Notes under the pieces: model-generated
What the model saw: the letters and a program-made list of their open reading frames with translations, nothing else
Database searches by the model: none
What the model was told of the DNA's origin: nothing
Made by a program: the position numbers and the translations under genes
Shown: piece after piece, positions 52,071 through 61,526 of the stretch
Layout: each line of letters starts with the position of its first letter
How positions within the stretch are numbered: the first letter of the stretch is position 1
DNA from: BOG-908 sp965198915
GTDB lineage: Bacteria > Pseudomonadota > Alphaproteobacteria > Acetobacterales > Acetobacteraceae
DNA length: 64,000 nt
Reading direction: 5' to 3'
Assembly: GCA_965198915.1 (NCBI GenBank)
Contig: CBDAQC010000006.1
Coordinates: 310,001 to 374,000 of the forward strand

Positions 52071-53350
52071 CTGCCGCCTGCCCGCATCAACGTGTTCACG
52101 TCGTCCATCACGTAATAGAACCCCCGGGCGTCAGGTGTCATGGCAATGCCGAACAGGTCACCGTTGCCCGGGGGCGACTGTGCCTGGTCGTTGTTGATCC
52201 ACTGGGCGTAGATTTGTTTGCCGGCGACAGGATCAACCTCCACCAGCCGCCCATCTTTGCCATTGCAGACCAGCAGATGGCCCTGGGGTGACAGGGCCAT
52301 GGCCAGCGGCCAGGACAGCAGCCCGCCCTGTGTCACCACCCGGCCGGTGCCGGCGCTGGTGGTGCGCGTCAGCGCGTCCGGGATGGCCGCGATCAGGTTG
52401 TCCAGCCCGTCCGTCACATACAGCGTGCCGTCGGGGGCCAGCACGATGCCGGTGGGGCCCAGCAGGAAGTTGTCGCGGTCCGCGCGCTGGGCGAAGCCGC
52501 TGCCCACGATCGTCTGGCTGGCCAGCACGGGGGGCTTGCCGTCCGGGATCAACAGGCCGAACCGCACCACGATGGATTTCTTCACCACCACCGGGATGCC
52601 CGTCGCCGGGTCCACCACGTTCGGCCCCGGCACGCCGAAGCCGGCCATGCTGACGAACAGGGTCGCCGTGCTGCCACGGTCGTCGATGCCCATGTTGCCC
52701 CAGGGATCGTTGATGTTCGGCCCGGACCAGGCGGTGACAAAACGCCCGCTGGAATCGAGCACCACCAGGCAGCCATCCCCCTTGGTGGCCGTGGTGCCGT
52801 CTCGGCTGGGCGTGCTGCCCACGATCACCCAGCCCGATTTCAGCACCGCCATCGCGGTGGAAAGCCCGATGCCGCCCGGACATTGCGGCAAATGCTGCGG
52901 CAGCTTGGTAAATAGGTACGTCTCGCGCGTGGACGGCCGGAAGCCCACGATGGTGGTGCCGGTGCCCTGCAGGTTGGAGATGTTGTTGAAGTTGTCGACC
53001 AGCACATCGTCTTTCATGATCCGCCCGGCGGTGACGGGGGACACGACGACGGCGTAGGGGTTGAGGTCCCCGTTGTCGGTGACGGTGGAGGTGAGCGTCG
53101 CGTGGCGGTGCACCGTCTCCAGGAAGCCGGCGGGCTGGTCGGCTTGCGCGGTGCCTAAAGTGAGCAAGAACAGGAAGCAGTTCTTTTTTGAAAAAAAGAA
53201 CCAAAAAACTTTTGCTCCTGACGACGCCGATGCAGCCGCATGCGTCTTGAGGCGCGCGCGTTGGGTGCGGCCAGCGTCAGGAACAAAAGTTTTTTGCTTC
53301 TTTTTTTCAAAAAAGAAGGCCTTGCTTACTTTCACGTCCAGCTCCCTCAA
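52067..53350 (-). CDS. Exported NHL/beta-propeller protein with a repeat inside its leader
   Basis: Up to 427 residues. The mature region from about residue 71 (DQPAGFLETVHRHATL) is a six-bladed-like propeller with NHL-type motifs: GPTGIVLAPDGTLYVTDGLDN, PLAMALSPQGHLLVCNGKDG. The frame is open through both arms of a family A repeat, back to a TTG at 53350 that overlaps the porin stop. The signal-peptide core KKNCFLFLLTLGTAQA is partly repeat-derived. The real start is uncertain. Middle gene of the porin-NHL-Dyp run; stop overlaps the Dyp start. Confidence 0.7.
   Translation of the reverse strand: MRELDVKVSKAFFFEKKKQKTFVPDAGRTQRARLKTHAAASASSGAKVFWFFFSKKNCFLFLLTLGTAQADQPAGFLETVHRHATLTSTVTDNGDLNPYAVVVSPVTAGRIMKDDVLVDNFNNISNLQGTGTTIVGFRPSTRETYLFTKLPQHLPQCPGGIGLSTAMAVLKSGWVIVGSTPSRDGTTATKGDGCLVVLDSSGRFVTAWSGPNINDPWGNMGIDDRGSTATLFVSMAGFGVPGPNVVDPATGIPVVVKKSIVVRFGLLIPDGKPPVLASQTIVGSGFAQRADRDNFLLGPTGIVLAPDGTLYVTDGLDNLIAAIPDALTRTTSAGTGRVVTQGGLLSWPLAMALSPQGHLLVCNGKDGRLVEVDPVAGKQIYAQWINNDQAQSPPGNGDLFGIAMTPDARGFYYVMDDVNTLMRAGGR
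53165..53335. repeat. Family A repeat pair within the NHL gene leader
   Basis: Forward arm 53174-53216 of the GTTCTTTTTTG...GAACC variant; inverted arm 53279-53326 of the GGCCTT type. Both are translatable in the NHL gene frame. Confidence 0.9.
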
Positions 53351-54795
53351 AACAGAATGTTCGTGCGCAGCCCGAGCACGAACTCGCTGCCCACCTTGCG
53401 CGAAGGATCGATCGGATCGGCCAGTCCGCCGCCGGGGTTGAAAACATATTGCAGGTCAGGCTGCAGCTGCCACCAGGGATGTACCTGATACTGATAGGTA
53501 AGCTCGACAAATGTTTCGCTTGTGCGTACCGGCGTGTAGACGCCCGGTTGCGCGGCCGCGAGGTCCCTGTCGAACGCGGTCACTGCATGGCTTACATGGG
53601 CATAGCCGGCGCCCAGCCCCACCGTGTCGGTAGTGCGCCCACGGAACGGCGCATGATACACCACGCCGCCGTTGAAGCTGAAATCGGCCAGGTTCCGGTC
53701 CGCCTCCGGCGTGCCCATGATGCGGCCGAACACGCTGACGGAGCGGTTGGGGTTGGCGGCATCGCGCCACACCATCTGGTCCGCTACCGCATAGATGGAG
53801 TAGTCGCCGCGGTGCTGCAGCGGGTCGCCGCTGCTGGCGGGCGAGGCGAGCAGGTCACCGCACGTGCCCACGCGCTGGTCGGAGAAGCGCTCGCTGTCGT
53901 ACCAGAAGCCGATACGGTAGGTGTGGCCGAGCGGCGCGCCCTCGCCGGGATAGACCAGCGCGCCCACCGCCGGGTAGGCGTATTGGAGCTCCACGAAGGT
54001 CAGCGTGCCGCCGTTCAGCGGGAAGCTGGTGCCGGACGCGTCCGCGCGCTGCGGGTCACCGTCCGTATTGGGCGCCGGGTTGCCGTTGAACACGCCGGCC
54101 AACAGGGTGACCGCGTTGATCGGCCGCCAGCGCAGGCGGATGCCCAGATCCGACAGCGGGTAGGCCGGCCCGCCGCCCGGCAGGTCCACCGAGGGCACCA
54201 GCGGCCAGCCGAACATGGTGTTGACGAAATACGCGCCGTTCGGGCTGTAGATGAACTCCTGGTCCACGCTCTGCTGGCCGATCTTGATGTCCGCACGGTC
54301 CTCGTCGAGGAATTTCTGGTCGTACCAGGCCTCCCACAGGCGGGTGGAGCGGTCCGCCTCGATGCCGCTGGATGTCTGCAGGCTGAGCAGGTTGTCCGTG
54401 CTGAGGTTGCGGCCGTGTATCTGCAGCGCGCTGATGTTGAACAGGCCGCCGTACCAGCCGAAGGCGCGCTGCGTGTCCAATTGCAGTATCGCCTGGGTCA
54501 GCCCGTCGTAATCGGCGCCGCGATGCTGGCCGCCGGTGGCGTTGCCCAGCACCTCGCTGGTTTCCTGCACGGCCAGCGAGATGCCGTATTTGGCCAGCAC
54601 GGTGCGTATGCCGAACAGGTCGCCCAGCAGGAAGTTGGTGCGCGACAGGTCGCCCAGCAGGCCGGAATAGCCCTGGCCGTCCGGGTTCGTCTGGTCCGTG
54701 TTGGTGGGGACGGACAAAGGCGGCGGCGCTGCCAGGGCTTGCGTGCTGCAGGCGCCTATGAACGTCACGGTCACGCAGTTGCGAATAACTCTCAT
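53347..54795 (-). CDS. OprB-family carbohydrate porin
   Basis: 482 residues. Signal peptide about 1-23 (ACSTQALAA). The OprB pattern is clear: GDLSRTNFLLGDLFGIRTVLAKYGI, then WEAWYDQKFL, KIGQQSVDQEF, and a beta-barrel ending in Phe (LRTNILF). It passes sugars across the outer membrane. ATG 54795 begins a normal signal peptide; an upstream in-frame start would add 12 residues. First gene of the porin-NHL-Dyp operon. Confidence 0.9.
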   Translation of the reverse strand: MRVIRNCVTVTFIGACSTQALAAPPPLSVPTNTDQTNPDGQGYSGLLGDLSRTNFLLGDLFGIRTVLAKYGISLAVQETSEVLGNATGGQHRGADYDGLTQAILQLDTQRAFGWYGGLFNISALQIHGRNLSTDNLLSLQTSSGIEADRSTRLWEAWYDQKFLDEDRADIKIGQQSVDQEFIYSPNGAYFVNTMFGWPLVPSVDLPGGGPAYPLSDLGIRLRWRPINAVTLLAGVFNGNPAPNTDGDPQRADASGTSFPLNGGTLTFVELQYAYPAVGALVYPGEGAPLGHTYRIGFWYDSERFSDQRVGTCGDLLASPASSGDPLQHRGDYSIYAVADQMVWRDAANPNRSVSVFGRIMGTPEADRNLADFSFNGGVVYHAPFRGRTTDTVGLGAGYAHVSHAVTAFDRDLAAAQPGVYTPVRTSETFVELTYQYQVHPWWQLQPDLQYVFNPGGGLADPIDPSRKVGSEFVLGLRTNILF

Positions 54796-54904
54796 TTGCG
54801 ATGAGGTAGAGGGGTCTGCGCCTCGTGTCAACGCGCGGCTGCCGGCGTGCTGGACCAGCGGCTGGAGTGTCGATGCCTCGGGACCCCGCTCCCGGACAGA
54901 CGAG

Positions 54905-54981
54905 ATGGGTCTGGGGCCAGGGCCCCGTCACGCGTGAGCGCGCTTCGCACGACGGGGTTTGGGGCAGAGCCCCAACTTGAC
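54905..54981 (+). repeat. Family B GC-rich repeat, long form
   Basis: GGTCTGGGGCCAGGGCCCC, insert CACGCGTGAGCGCGCTTCGC, then TTGGGGCAGAGCCCCAA. It ends at the stop of the EamA gene; same form as at 36072. Confidence 0.85.
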
Positions 54982-55872
54982 CTAAAACTCAGAACTCTCG
55001 GGGACCTCGTAGCGCGCCGCCACGTACAGCCCGGCGCCGACAATGAGCGTCGCGCCGGCAATCAACGATCGGCTGGGTGTCTCACTCCAGATCGCCCACG
55101 CGATGGCACCGCCCGACACGAGTTGCGAGTAGTGATACTGCGACACGGTCGCGGCACTGACGCTGCGCAAGGCGCGATACGAGAAGTAGTTTCCCAAGCC
55201 GACCGCCAGGCCGACCACGAACAGGACCGCGCACAGGCGCACACTCGGCGCCTCGGCGTGCCAGCACATTGCGAGGCCTCCGCCGGCCGCACAAACCGAG
55301 GCGGAAAAAAACGTCAAGCTGTCCAGCCGCTCCGTCTGCGTCATCCTGCGCAGCCACACGATGCTTGCGGAGAAACACAGGACCGAGACGGCGCAGGCCG
55401 CGTAGCCGATCCAGTCGCCGACACCGGACGCCGAAAACGGCCGCACCGCCACGGCCACGCCGGCGAACCCCACCAGCGTGGCTACCGCGTTCCGCCACCG
55501 CAGCCGCTCGTGCAGGAAGAGCCAGGCGCCCAGCGTGATCACCATCGGCGCCGTGAACACGACCACGTAGAACACGGTCAGCGGCAGGTGGCGCAGTGCG
55601 ACCGCCACGCCGATTACGTTGCCGAAATCCAGGCAGCCGCGGACGAGTTGCCGGCCCGGCCGCACGGGCCAGAGCGACCGCACATCCCGCCGGCTCGCAC
55701 GATAGGCGACCAGCATCGCCGCCAGACACAGGCTTTCTACGGCCACGATCTCGTAGGCTGGCAGAACGGATTGGCCCGCGAGCTTAATGCCGGCATCGGC
55801 TACGACCCACATGGTGAAGCCGCCCACGGCGAAGGCTATGCCCTGGAGGCGGCGTTTTGCGCGGATGTCCAT
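54982..55872 (-). CDS. EamA/DMT-family transporter
   Basis: 296 residues, ten predicted membrane helices in two EamA halves (YEIVAVESLCLAAMLVAYRA and later YHYSQLVSGGAIAWAIWSE). Likely an inner-membrane exporter of small metabolites. Substrate unknown. Confidence 0.85.
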   Translation of the reverse strand: MDIRAKRRLQGIAFAVGGFTMWVVADAGIKLAGQSVLPAYEIVAVESLCLAAMLVAYRASRRDVRSLWPVRPGRQLVRGCLDFGNVIGVAVALRHLPLTVFYVVVFTAPMVITLGAWLFLHERLRWRNAVATLVGFAGVAVAVRPFSASGVGDWIGYAACAVSVLCFSASIVWLRRMTQTERLDSLTFFSASVCAAGGGLAMCWHAEAPSVRLCAVLFVVGLAVGLGNYFSYRALRSVSAATVSQYHYSQLVSGGAIAWAIWSETPSRSLIAGATLIVGAGLYVAARYEVPESSEF

Positions 55873-55894
55873 AGAGGTATGGGCCGCTTTGAAG

Positions 55895-55950
55895 GGGTAG
55901 GAAGAAAGGCCTTCTTTTTCGGGAAAAGAAGCAAAAAGCTTTTGGTCCGC
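55895..55950 (+). repeat. Family A repeat, forward arm
   Basis: AAAGGCCTTCTTTTTCGGG...GAAGCAAAAAGCTTTT, GGTCCGCTGTCGCGGG. The opposed arm is at 56618, on the other side of the phosphatase gene. Confidence 0.88.
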
Positions 55951-55975
55951 TGTCGCGGGGCGTTGAGGCGCGCGC

Positions 55976-56578
55976 TTAGATAAATTTGTTTGTCGACAGG
56001 TTGACGTATTCTACGTGCGCTCCGGCATCGTCCAACGTGAACGCGCTTTGCGAGGCCGGCGCGATCTCCAGCCGCTGCATCAGGTCGATCGGCAGGCCCA
56101 GCGCCCAGGCCAGCAGCGACTTCAGAACGTCCGCGTGGCTGACCAGGATGAAGCGGCCGCCGGGATGCGCGTGCAGGCGCACGATCATGGCGGCGGCGCG
56201 CGCCTGCACCTGCAGCATCGTCTCGCATCCGGGCGCGGGCGCCAGGCTGCGCTGCGTATTCCACAGTGCCCAGTCGGGGCGGCCGTCTAGGCTGGCGAAG
56301 CTCTGGCCTGTCCAGGGCCCGAAATCCACCTCGTCCAGCGCGTCATCCGGCCGCACATCCAGGCCGAGAACCTGGCCGATCGCCGCCGCCGTCTGCCGCG
56401 TGCGAAGCTGCGGGCTGCTGAAGATCGCATCCGCCACAGTGCCGGCCAGGCTTTCGGCCAGACGCGCCGCTTCGGCCTCCCCCGCTCCGTTCAGCCCGAT
56501 TTCCGTACGGCCGGACAAAGCGTGGCCGACCCCATCCGTGCTGGCATGCCTGATCAACAAAAAGCGTGTGCGAGACAA
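55976..56578 (-). CDS. Histidine phosphatase family protein
   Basis: 200 residues. LLIRHASTDGVGHALSGRTE carries the catalytic His; SSPQLRTRQTA, DEVDFGPW and LVSHADVLKSLLAW complete the phosphoglycerate-mutase-like set. CobC/SixA-sized; substrate unknown. TTG start with GGAG six bases before. Bracketed by opposed repeat arms. Confidence 0.85.
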   Translation of the reverse strand: MSRTRFLLIRHASTDGVGHALSGRTEIGLNGAGEAEAARLAESLAGTVADAIFSSPQLRTRQTAAAIGQVLGLDVRPDDALDEVDFGPWTGQSFASLDGRPDWALWNTQRSLAPAPGCETMLQVQARAAAMIVRLHAHPGGRFILVSHADVLKSLLAWALGLPIDLMQRLEIAPASQSAFTLDDAGAHVEYVNLSTNKFI

Positions 56579-56617
56579 AAACTACTCCAACCCTGTCGCG
56601 AGACTCCGCAGCTGCCG

Positions 56618-56668
56618 ACAGGGAGCAAAAGTTTTTTGGTTATTTTTTTCAAAAAGAACCGCTTTCTT
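56618..56668 (-). repeat. Family A repeat, inverted arm
   Basis: GACAGGGAGCAAAAGTTTTT...CAAAAAGAACCGC, between the phosphatase and the inositol-phosphate synthase gene. Confidence 0.88.
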
Positions 56669-57737
56669 ACTTGCCTGCCACGAAAGCCTCAGTCCGCAGC
56701 CGAGCCTCATGATCGTCAAACTGCTCAGGCGGGGACTTCATGAAATAGCTCGAGGGTCCGATCAGCGCGCCGCCCACGCCGCGGTCCAGCGCCAGCTTCA
56801 CGCAACGTATGGCGTCGATCACCACGCCGGCGGAGTTGGGCGAATCCCACACTTCCAGCTTCAGCTCGCAGTTCAGCGGCGTGTCGCCGAACGTGGTGCC
56901 TTCGATACGTATGTGGCACCATTTGCGGTCTTCCAGCCACGGCACATAATCGCTCGGGCCCACATGGGCGTCCCGGTCGGACAGTTGTTCGGCCAATTGG
57001 CTGGTGACAGCGCGCGTCTTGGACAGCTTCTTCGATTCCAGCCGCTCGCGTTCGAGCATGTTCATGAAATCCGTATTGCCGCCGAAATTGAGCTGGTAGG
57101 TTCGGTCCACCCGCACGCCACGCTCGCGAAACAGGTTTGCCAGCACGCGGTGTACTATGGTGGCGCCCACCTGGCTCTTGATGTCGTCGCCGAGAATCGG
57201 CAGGCCGGCCGCGGCGAAGCGCGCGCACCAGGCAGGGTCGGATGCGATGAACACAGGCACGCAGTTGACGAAGCCGCACCCCGCCGCGAGCGCCTGTTCG
57301 GCGTAGTATTGCGTCGCCTGCTCGGCACCCACGGGCAGGTAGGACACCACGATCTCGGCGCCGGACGCGCGCAAGGCGGCGGCCACGTCGACCGGCGGAG
57401 CGGCGCTTTCACGGACCACGTCGCGCACGTAGCGGCCCAGCCCGTCCAGCGTGGGGCCGCGCTGAACTATTACGCCGCCATGGGCCACCTGGGCGAACAC
57501 GCGCGTATTGTTCGGCGCGGCGGTTATGGCGTGGGCCAGGTCGTGGCCGACCTTGGTGTCCGAAATGTCGAACGCGGCGACCACCTCCACATCCGACACG
57601 TGATAGCCGCCGAGCGTCACGTTCATCAGTCCGGGCACGCGGTCGGCCGGGTCCGCAGCGGCGTAGAAGGTGATGCCCTGAACCAGGGATGACGCGCAGT
57701 TTCCAACCCCTACAATCGCTACGCGTACCTTGGACAA
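56667..57737 (-). CDS. ino1: Inositol-3-phosphate synthase
   Basis: 356 residues, size of the short prokaryotic form. NAD-binding VAIVGVGNCASSLVQG, VVSYLPVGAEQATQYYA, GDDIKSQVGATIVHR, LNFGGNTDFMNM and DSPNSAGVVIDAIRC are diagnostic. Converts glucose-6-phosphate to inositol-phosphate for inositol lipids or solutes. TTG start at 57737. Confidence 0.93.
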   Translation of the reverse strand: MSKVRVAIVGVGNCASSLVQGITFYAAADPADRVPGLMNVTLGGYHVSDVEVVAAFDISDTKVGHDLAHAITAAPNNTRVFAQVAHGGVIVQRGPTLDGLGRYVRDVVRESAAPPVDVAAALRASGAEIVVSYLPVGAEQATQYYAEQALAAGCGFVNCVPVFIASDPAWCARFAAAGLPILGDDIKSQVGATIVHRVLANLFRERGVRVDRTYQLNFGGNTDFMNMLERERLESKKLSKTRAVTSQLAEQLSDRDAHVGPSDYVPWLEDRKWCHIRIEGTTFGDTPLNCELKLEVWDSPNSAGVVIDAIRCVKLALDRGVGGALIGPSSYFMKSPPEQFDDHEARLRTEAFVAGK

Positions 57738-57841
57738 TGCTTCAACCCAATTTCATGCCTGCCCTGCCGGACCCTGGGGCGGGTGGTGGAACGATTTCGC
57801 AAGGTAAGAAGTTGCTGGCCAACCACGAGAACGCGAGCGCC

Positions 57842-57867
57842 GGAACCGTCCCGGTGGCAGCCCTGTT
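57842..57867 (+). promoter_or_regulatory. EcfG-like (general stress sigma) promoter candidate
   Basis: GGAAC-N17-TGTT, one mismatch from GGAAC-N16/17-CGTT, 35 bases upstream of the small gene at 57902. Same spacing as the site before its paralogue at 41586. Confidence 0.45.
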
Positions 57868-57901
57868 GTTGGCGGATCAATCTGGATGAGGAGCGACCGC
57901 C

Positions 57902-58081
57902 ATGGACGATACGAAGCCGCACGAAGTGCACCTGCCCGACCGCGCCGAAGAAGCACGCAACCTGGCGAGCGAAGGACTAGAAGAGATCCAGCACGGCAAC
58001 AAGGAAGAAGGCAAGTTTCTGATCGACGAAGCCCGGGCCCTGGACAAGTCGGCCGCCGACGAGGTGGTGAAAAAGCAGTAA
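57902..58081 (+). CDS. 59-residue acidic helical protein (paralogue of gene at 41392)
   Basis: Frame begins MDDTKPHEVHLPDRAEEARN and ends SAADEVVKKQ. Hydrophilic and helical, no cysteine or signal. GAGGAG precedes the ATG by about nine bases. It aligns with the 64-residue protein at 41392, including the shared HG-x3-EG-x2-L core. It stands alone between inositol-phosphate synthase (divergent) and the UDP-sugar gene (convergent). Likely a stress-induced small protein; function unknown. Confidence 0.75.
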   Translation: MDDTKPHEVHLPDRAEEARNLASEGLEEIQHGNKEEGKFLIDEARALDKSAADEVVKKQ

Positions 58082-58162
58082 CACCAGCCCCGAAAGCCAA
58101 GCTCGGCCGCGGAGACGGGCGTCCAAACCTCTGCTACGAAAGAGACGGCCTGTTTCACACCC

Positions 58163-59149
<987 letters not shown>

Positions 59150-59335
59150 GGGCGGATGGCGGCTCCGGGTGGGAGAGGCGAGTCTGGCCTGAAACGGCCT
59201 GGGTGACAAAGGCAGCCGTGGCCATCTACGCGGCAAACGGGCAAAAAACTTCGCCTCCCGCCGGTTTTCAAGGTCCGGGGGTGGCCTCGCGCGGCCGTCT
59301 GGTCCAGATGCGGGCGGAACTTCAGGACAGCGCAG

Positions 59336-60586
59336 ATGGGCGTCATGCAGACAAGCTGGGTTCGCACCGCCCGGGAGCCGGCATGCGACTTCCCCCTCCA
59401 GAACCTGCCATTCGGCGTGTTCTCCACCGCGGCCGACCCGGCGCCGCGCGTGGGGGTGGCCGTGGGCGACATGATCGTGGACCTGGCGGCTCTGGGGCAA
59501 GACCTGCCGGACCCCGGCGGCAGCTTCCGCCGCCCATCCCTGAACCGGCTGATCGCGCAGGGCCCTGCCCATTGGCGCGCCGTGCGGCAAGAACTGAAGG
59601 CGATGCTGGCCGAAGGCAGCGCCCTGGCGCGGGACGCGTCCGCGCAAGCGCGCGTGCTGGTGAGGCAGGCGGACGCCACGATGCACCTGCCGGTGGAGAT
59701 CGGCGACTACACGGATTTCTACGCGTCACGCTACCACGCACAGAACGTGGGCGCGCTGTTCCGCGACCCCGCGCGTGCGCTGAACCCCAACTGGCTGGAA
59801 ATCCCGGTGGGCTATCACGGCCGGGCGTCCTCCGTGGTGGTCAGCCCCACGCCGGTGCGCCGGCCGTGCGGGCAGATCAAGCGGCCCGACTCGGCGCGCC
59901 CCGTACTGGCGCCGTGCGAGCGGCTGGATTTCGAGCTGGAGCTGGGCACCATAATCGGCGTGCCCAGCACGTTGGGCGAACGCGTCGGGGTGGCCGAGGC
60001 CGAGGCGCATATCTTCGGCGTGGTGCTGCTGAACGACTGGAGCGCGCGCGACATACAAGTGTGGGAAGCGCAGCCGCTCGGGCCCTTCAACGCCAAGAAT
60101 TTCGCCACCAGCATCTCGCCCTGGGTGGTGACGCTGGACGCGCTGGCGCCGTTCCGCATCGCCCAGCCGGCGCAGGATCCGGAGCCGCTGGCCTACCTGC
60201 GGCCGGCAGGGCGGCAGGGGTTCGACATCGTGCTGGAAGCCGCGGTGCGGCCCGCCGGCGGGGCGCCGGTGACGGTGACGCGCACCAACTTCGCCCACAT
60301 GTACTGGACGATGGCGCAGCAGATCGCGCACCACACGGTTGGCGGCTGCAACCTCAACATCGGTGACCTGCTGGGCTCCGGCACGGTGAGCGGGCCGGAG
60401 CCTGGCTCGGAAGGCTGCCTGCTGGAGCAGAGCCTGAACGGCGCCCGCCCGGTGCCGGGCCTGTCGCACAGCTTTCTGCAGGACGGTGACACGGTGATTC
60501 TGCAAGGCTACGCGCAGGGGGACGGCTATCGGGTGGGCTTTGGCGCGTGCGAAGGAAGAGTAGAAAGGCAAGCAGTTCTTTTTTGA
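59336..60586 (+). CDS. fahA: Fumarylacetoacetase
   Basis: 416 residues, usual length. DYTDFYASRYHAQNVGALFR (metal site), LPVGYHGRASS-like EIPVGYHGRASSVV, the ELELGTIIG acidic motif, NDWSARDIQVWE and NFATSISPWVV are diagnostic. Last step of tyrosine/homogentisate breakdown. No other pathway genes adjoin. ATG 59336 or 59345. The final RQAVLF and TGA are supplied by a repeat arm. Confidence 0.95.
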   Translation: MGVMQTSWVRTAREPACDFPLQNLPFGVFSTAADPAPRVGVAVGDMIVDLAALGQDLPDPGGSFRRPSLNRLIAQGPAHWRAVRQELKAMLAEGSALARDASAQARVLVRQADATMHLPVEIGDYTDFYASRYHAQNVGALFRDPARALNPNWLEIPVGYHGRASSVVVSPTPVRRPCGQIKRPDSARPVLAPCERLDFELELGTIIGVPSTLGERVGVAEAEAHIFGVVLLNDWSARDIQVWEAQPLGPFNAKNFATSISPWVVTLDALAPFRIAQPAQDPEPLAYLRPAGRQGFDIVLEAAVRPAGGAPVTVTRTNFAHMYWTMAQQIAHHTVGGCNLNIGDLLGSGTVSGPEPGSEGCLLEQSLNGARPVPGLSHSFLQDGDTVILQGYAQGDGYRVGFGACEGRVERQAVLF

Positions 60587-60692
60587 AAAAAAGAACCAAA
60601 AAACTTTTCCTCCCTGACGGCGAAATTTTCAGCAGCCGCCGACAGGGACCAAAAGTTTTTTGCTTCTTTTTTTCAAAAAAGAAGGCCTTGCC
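60561..60692. repeat. Family A repeat, paired arms
   Basis: Forward arm 60567-60609 (GTTCTTTTTTG...GAACC variant), which contains the fahA stop; inverted arm 60632-60689 preceded by CAGCCGCCGACAGGGACC. Convergent with the lipoprotein gene. Confidence 0.9.
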
Positions 60693-61526
60693 TCACTGCG
60701 CCGGCGGCAAGGACGGCAGATGCAGATATCCGGGCGGCGGTGACATCTGCGGCGGCGGCGGCGGGGCTGCCGGGTCCACATACCCGTTCTCGTCCGGCGC
60801 CGGCGGCACCGGGGTCGGCGCCTGGCCGTCGGGTGCGGCGGGCGGCAGCGGCGGCGGAGCCGGCACCGCGGGCGGCGTGCCCGGCACGTCCAGCGGCTGG
60901 GCCACTACGGGAGCCGGCACGCTACCCGGCGCCACCAGCCAGGCGCCCAGGCTGTGGCGTATCTGGAACTCCAGCTCCACGTTCATGGAGTCCATCATCT
61001 GCCTGGTCAGATTGTACAGCGCGGCCGTGGGGTTCTCGGGGTCCGATCCGGGAACGTATTGGCGGGAGACCTGGGCGGCCGCGAAACCGCTGCGCACGCC
61101 GTGGTCGTCCGTCAGGTCCAGGTGCACGGCCAGCCGGCCGCTCAGCCCGCCGCCCGGGCCTCGTATGATGCTGGCCTGGTCGATGACGAAATTGGCCTGG
61201 CCCTGCGTTCCGGCGGCAAACAGCCGGTCACGCGCCATCTGCTGCAGCGCCTGGGCGGGGATGACGGGCGAGGAGCTGGCGATGTCCTGCGGGCTGACCG
61301 GCAGGCTGCGGTCCTGCACCTGAATGGCGCCCACGTTCAGGCGCAGCTTGGTCAGGTAGCCGTATTGCAGGGGGGCGAAGGTCTGCGGGGGTGGAGGTGT
61401 GTCGTCGGCGCAGGCGGCAAGCAGGGAAGCGAACACCAGGAAAAGGAAGCAGTTCTTTTTTGGAAAGAACCGAAAAACTTCTGCTCCCTGTCGGCGGCTG
61501 CCGAGGGCCTCGCGTTCTTTGGTCAT
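60693..61526 (-). CDS. Lipoprotein with a repeat inside its signal peptide
   Basis: 277 residues from ATG 61526, which overlaps the hslO stop (ATGA). The leader is long (about 39 residues) and includes a translated family A arm; its core KKNCFLFLVFASLLAAC ends in a lipobox with the modified Cys near residue 39. The mature part has a DUF4136/YajG-like feel (LRLNVGAIQVQDRS, LYNLTRQMMDSMNVELEFQI) and a C-terminal Pro-rich tail. Function unknown; outer-membrane lipoprotein likely. Confidence 0.72.
   Translation of the reverse strand: MTKEREALGSRRQGAEVFRFFPKKNCFLFLVFASLLAACADDTPPPPQTFAPLQYGYLTKLRLNVGAIQVQDRSLPVSPQDIASSSPVIPAQALQQMARDRLFAAGTQGQANFVIDQASIIRGPGGGLSGRLAVHLDLTDDHGVRSGFAAAQVSRQYVPGSDPENPTAALYNLTRQMMDSMNVELEFQIRHSLGAWLVAPGSVPAPVVAQPLDVPGTPPAVPAPPPLPPAAPDGQAPTPVPPAPDENGYVDPAAPPPPPQMSPPPGYLHLPSLPPAQ
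61443..61500 (+). repeat. Family A repeat, arm within the lipoprotein leader
   Basis: GAAGCAGTTCTTTTTTGG, AAGAACCGAAAAACTTC, then TGCTCCCTGTCGGCGGCTG. It lies wholly inside the coding region, in frame. Confidence 0.88.

Noticed and set aside
54056..54931. 291-codon minus-strand frame overlapping the porin gene
   Set aside because: Same-strand shifted-frame shadow; Arg/Pro/Ala-rich, with no domain, while the porin frame is clear.
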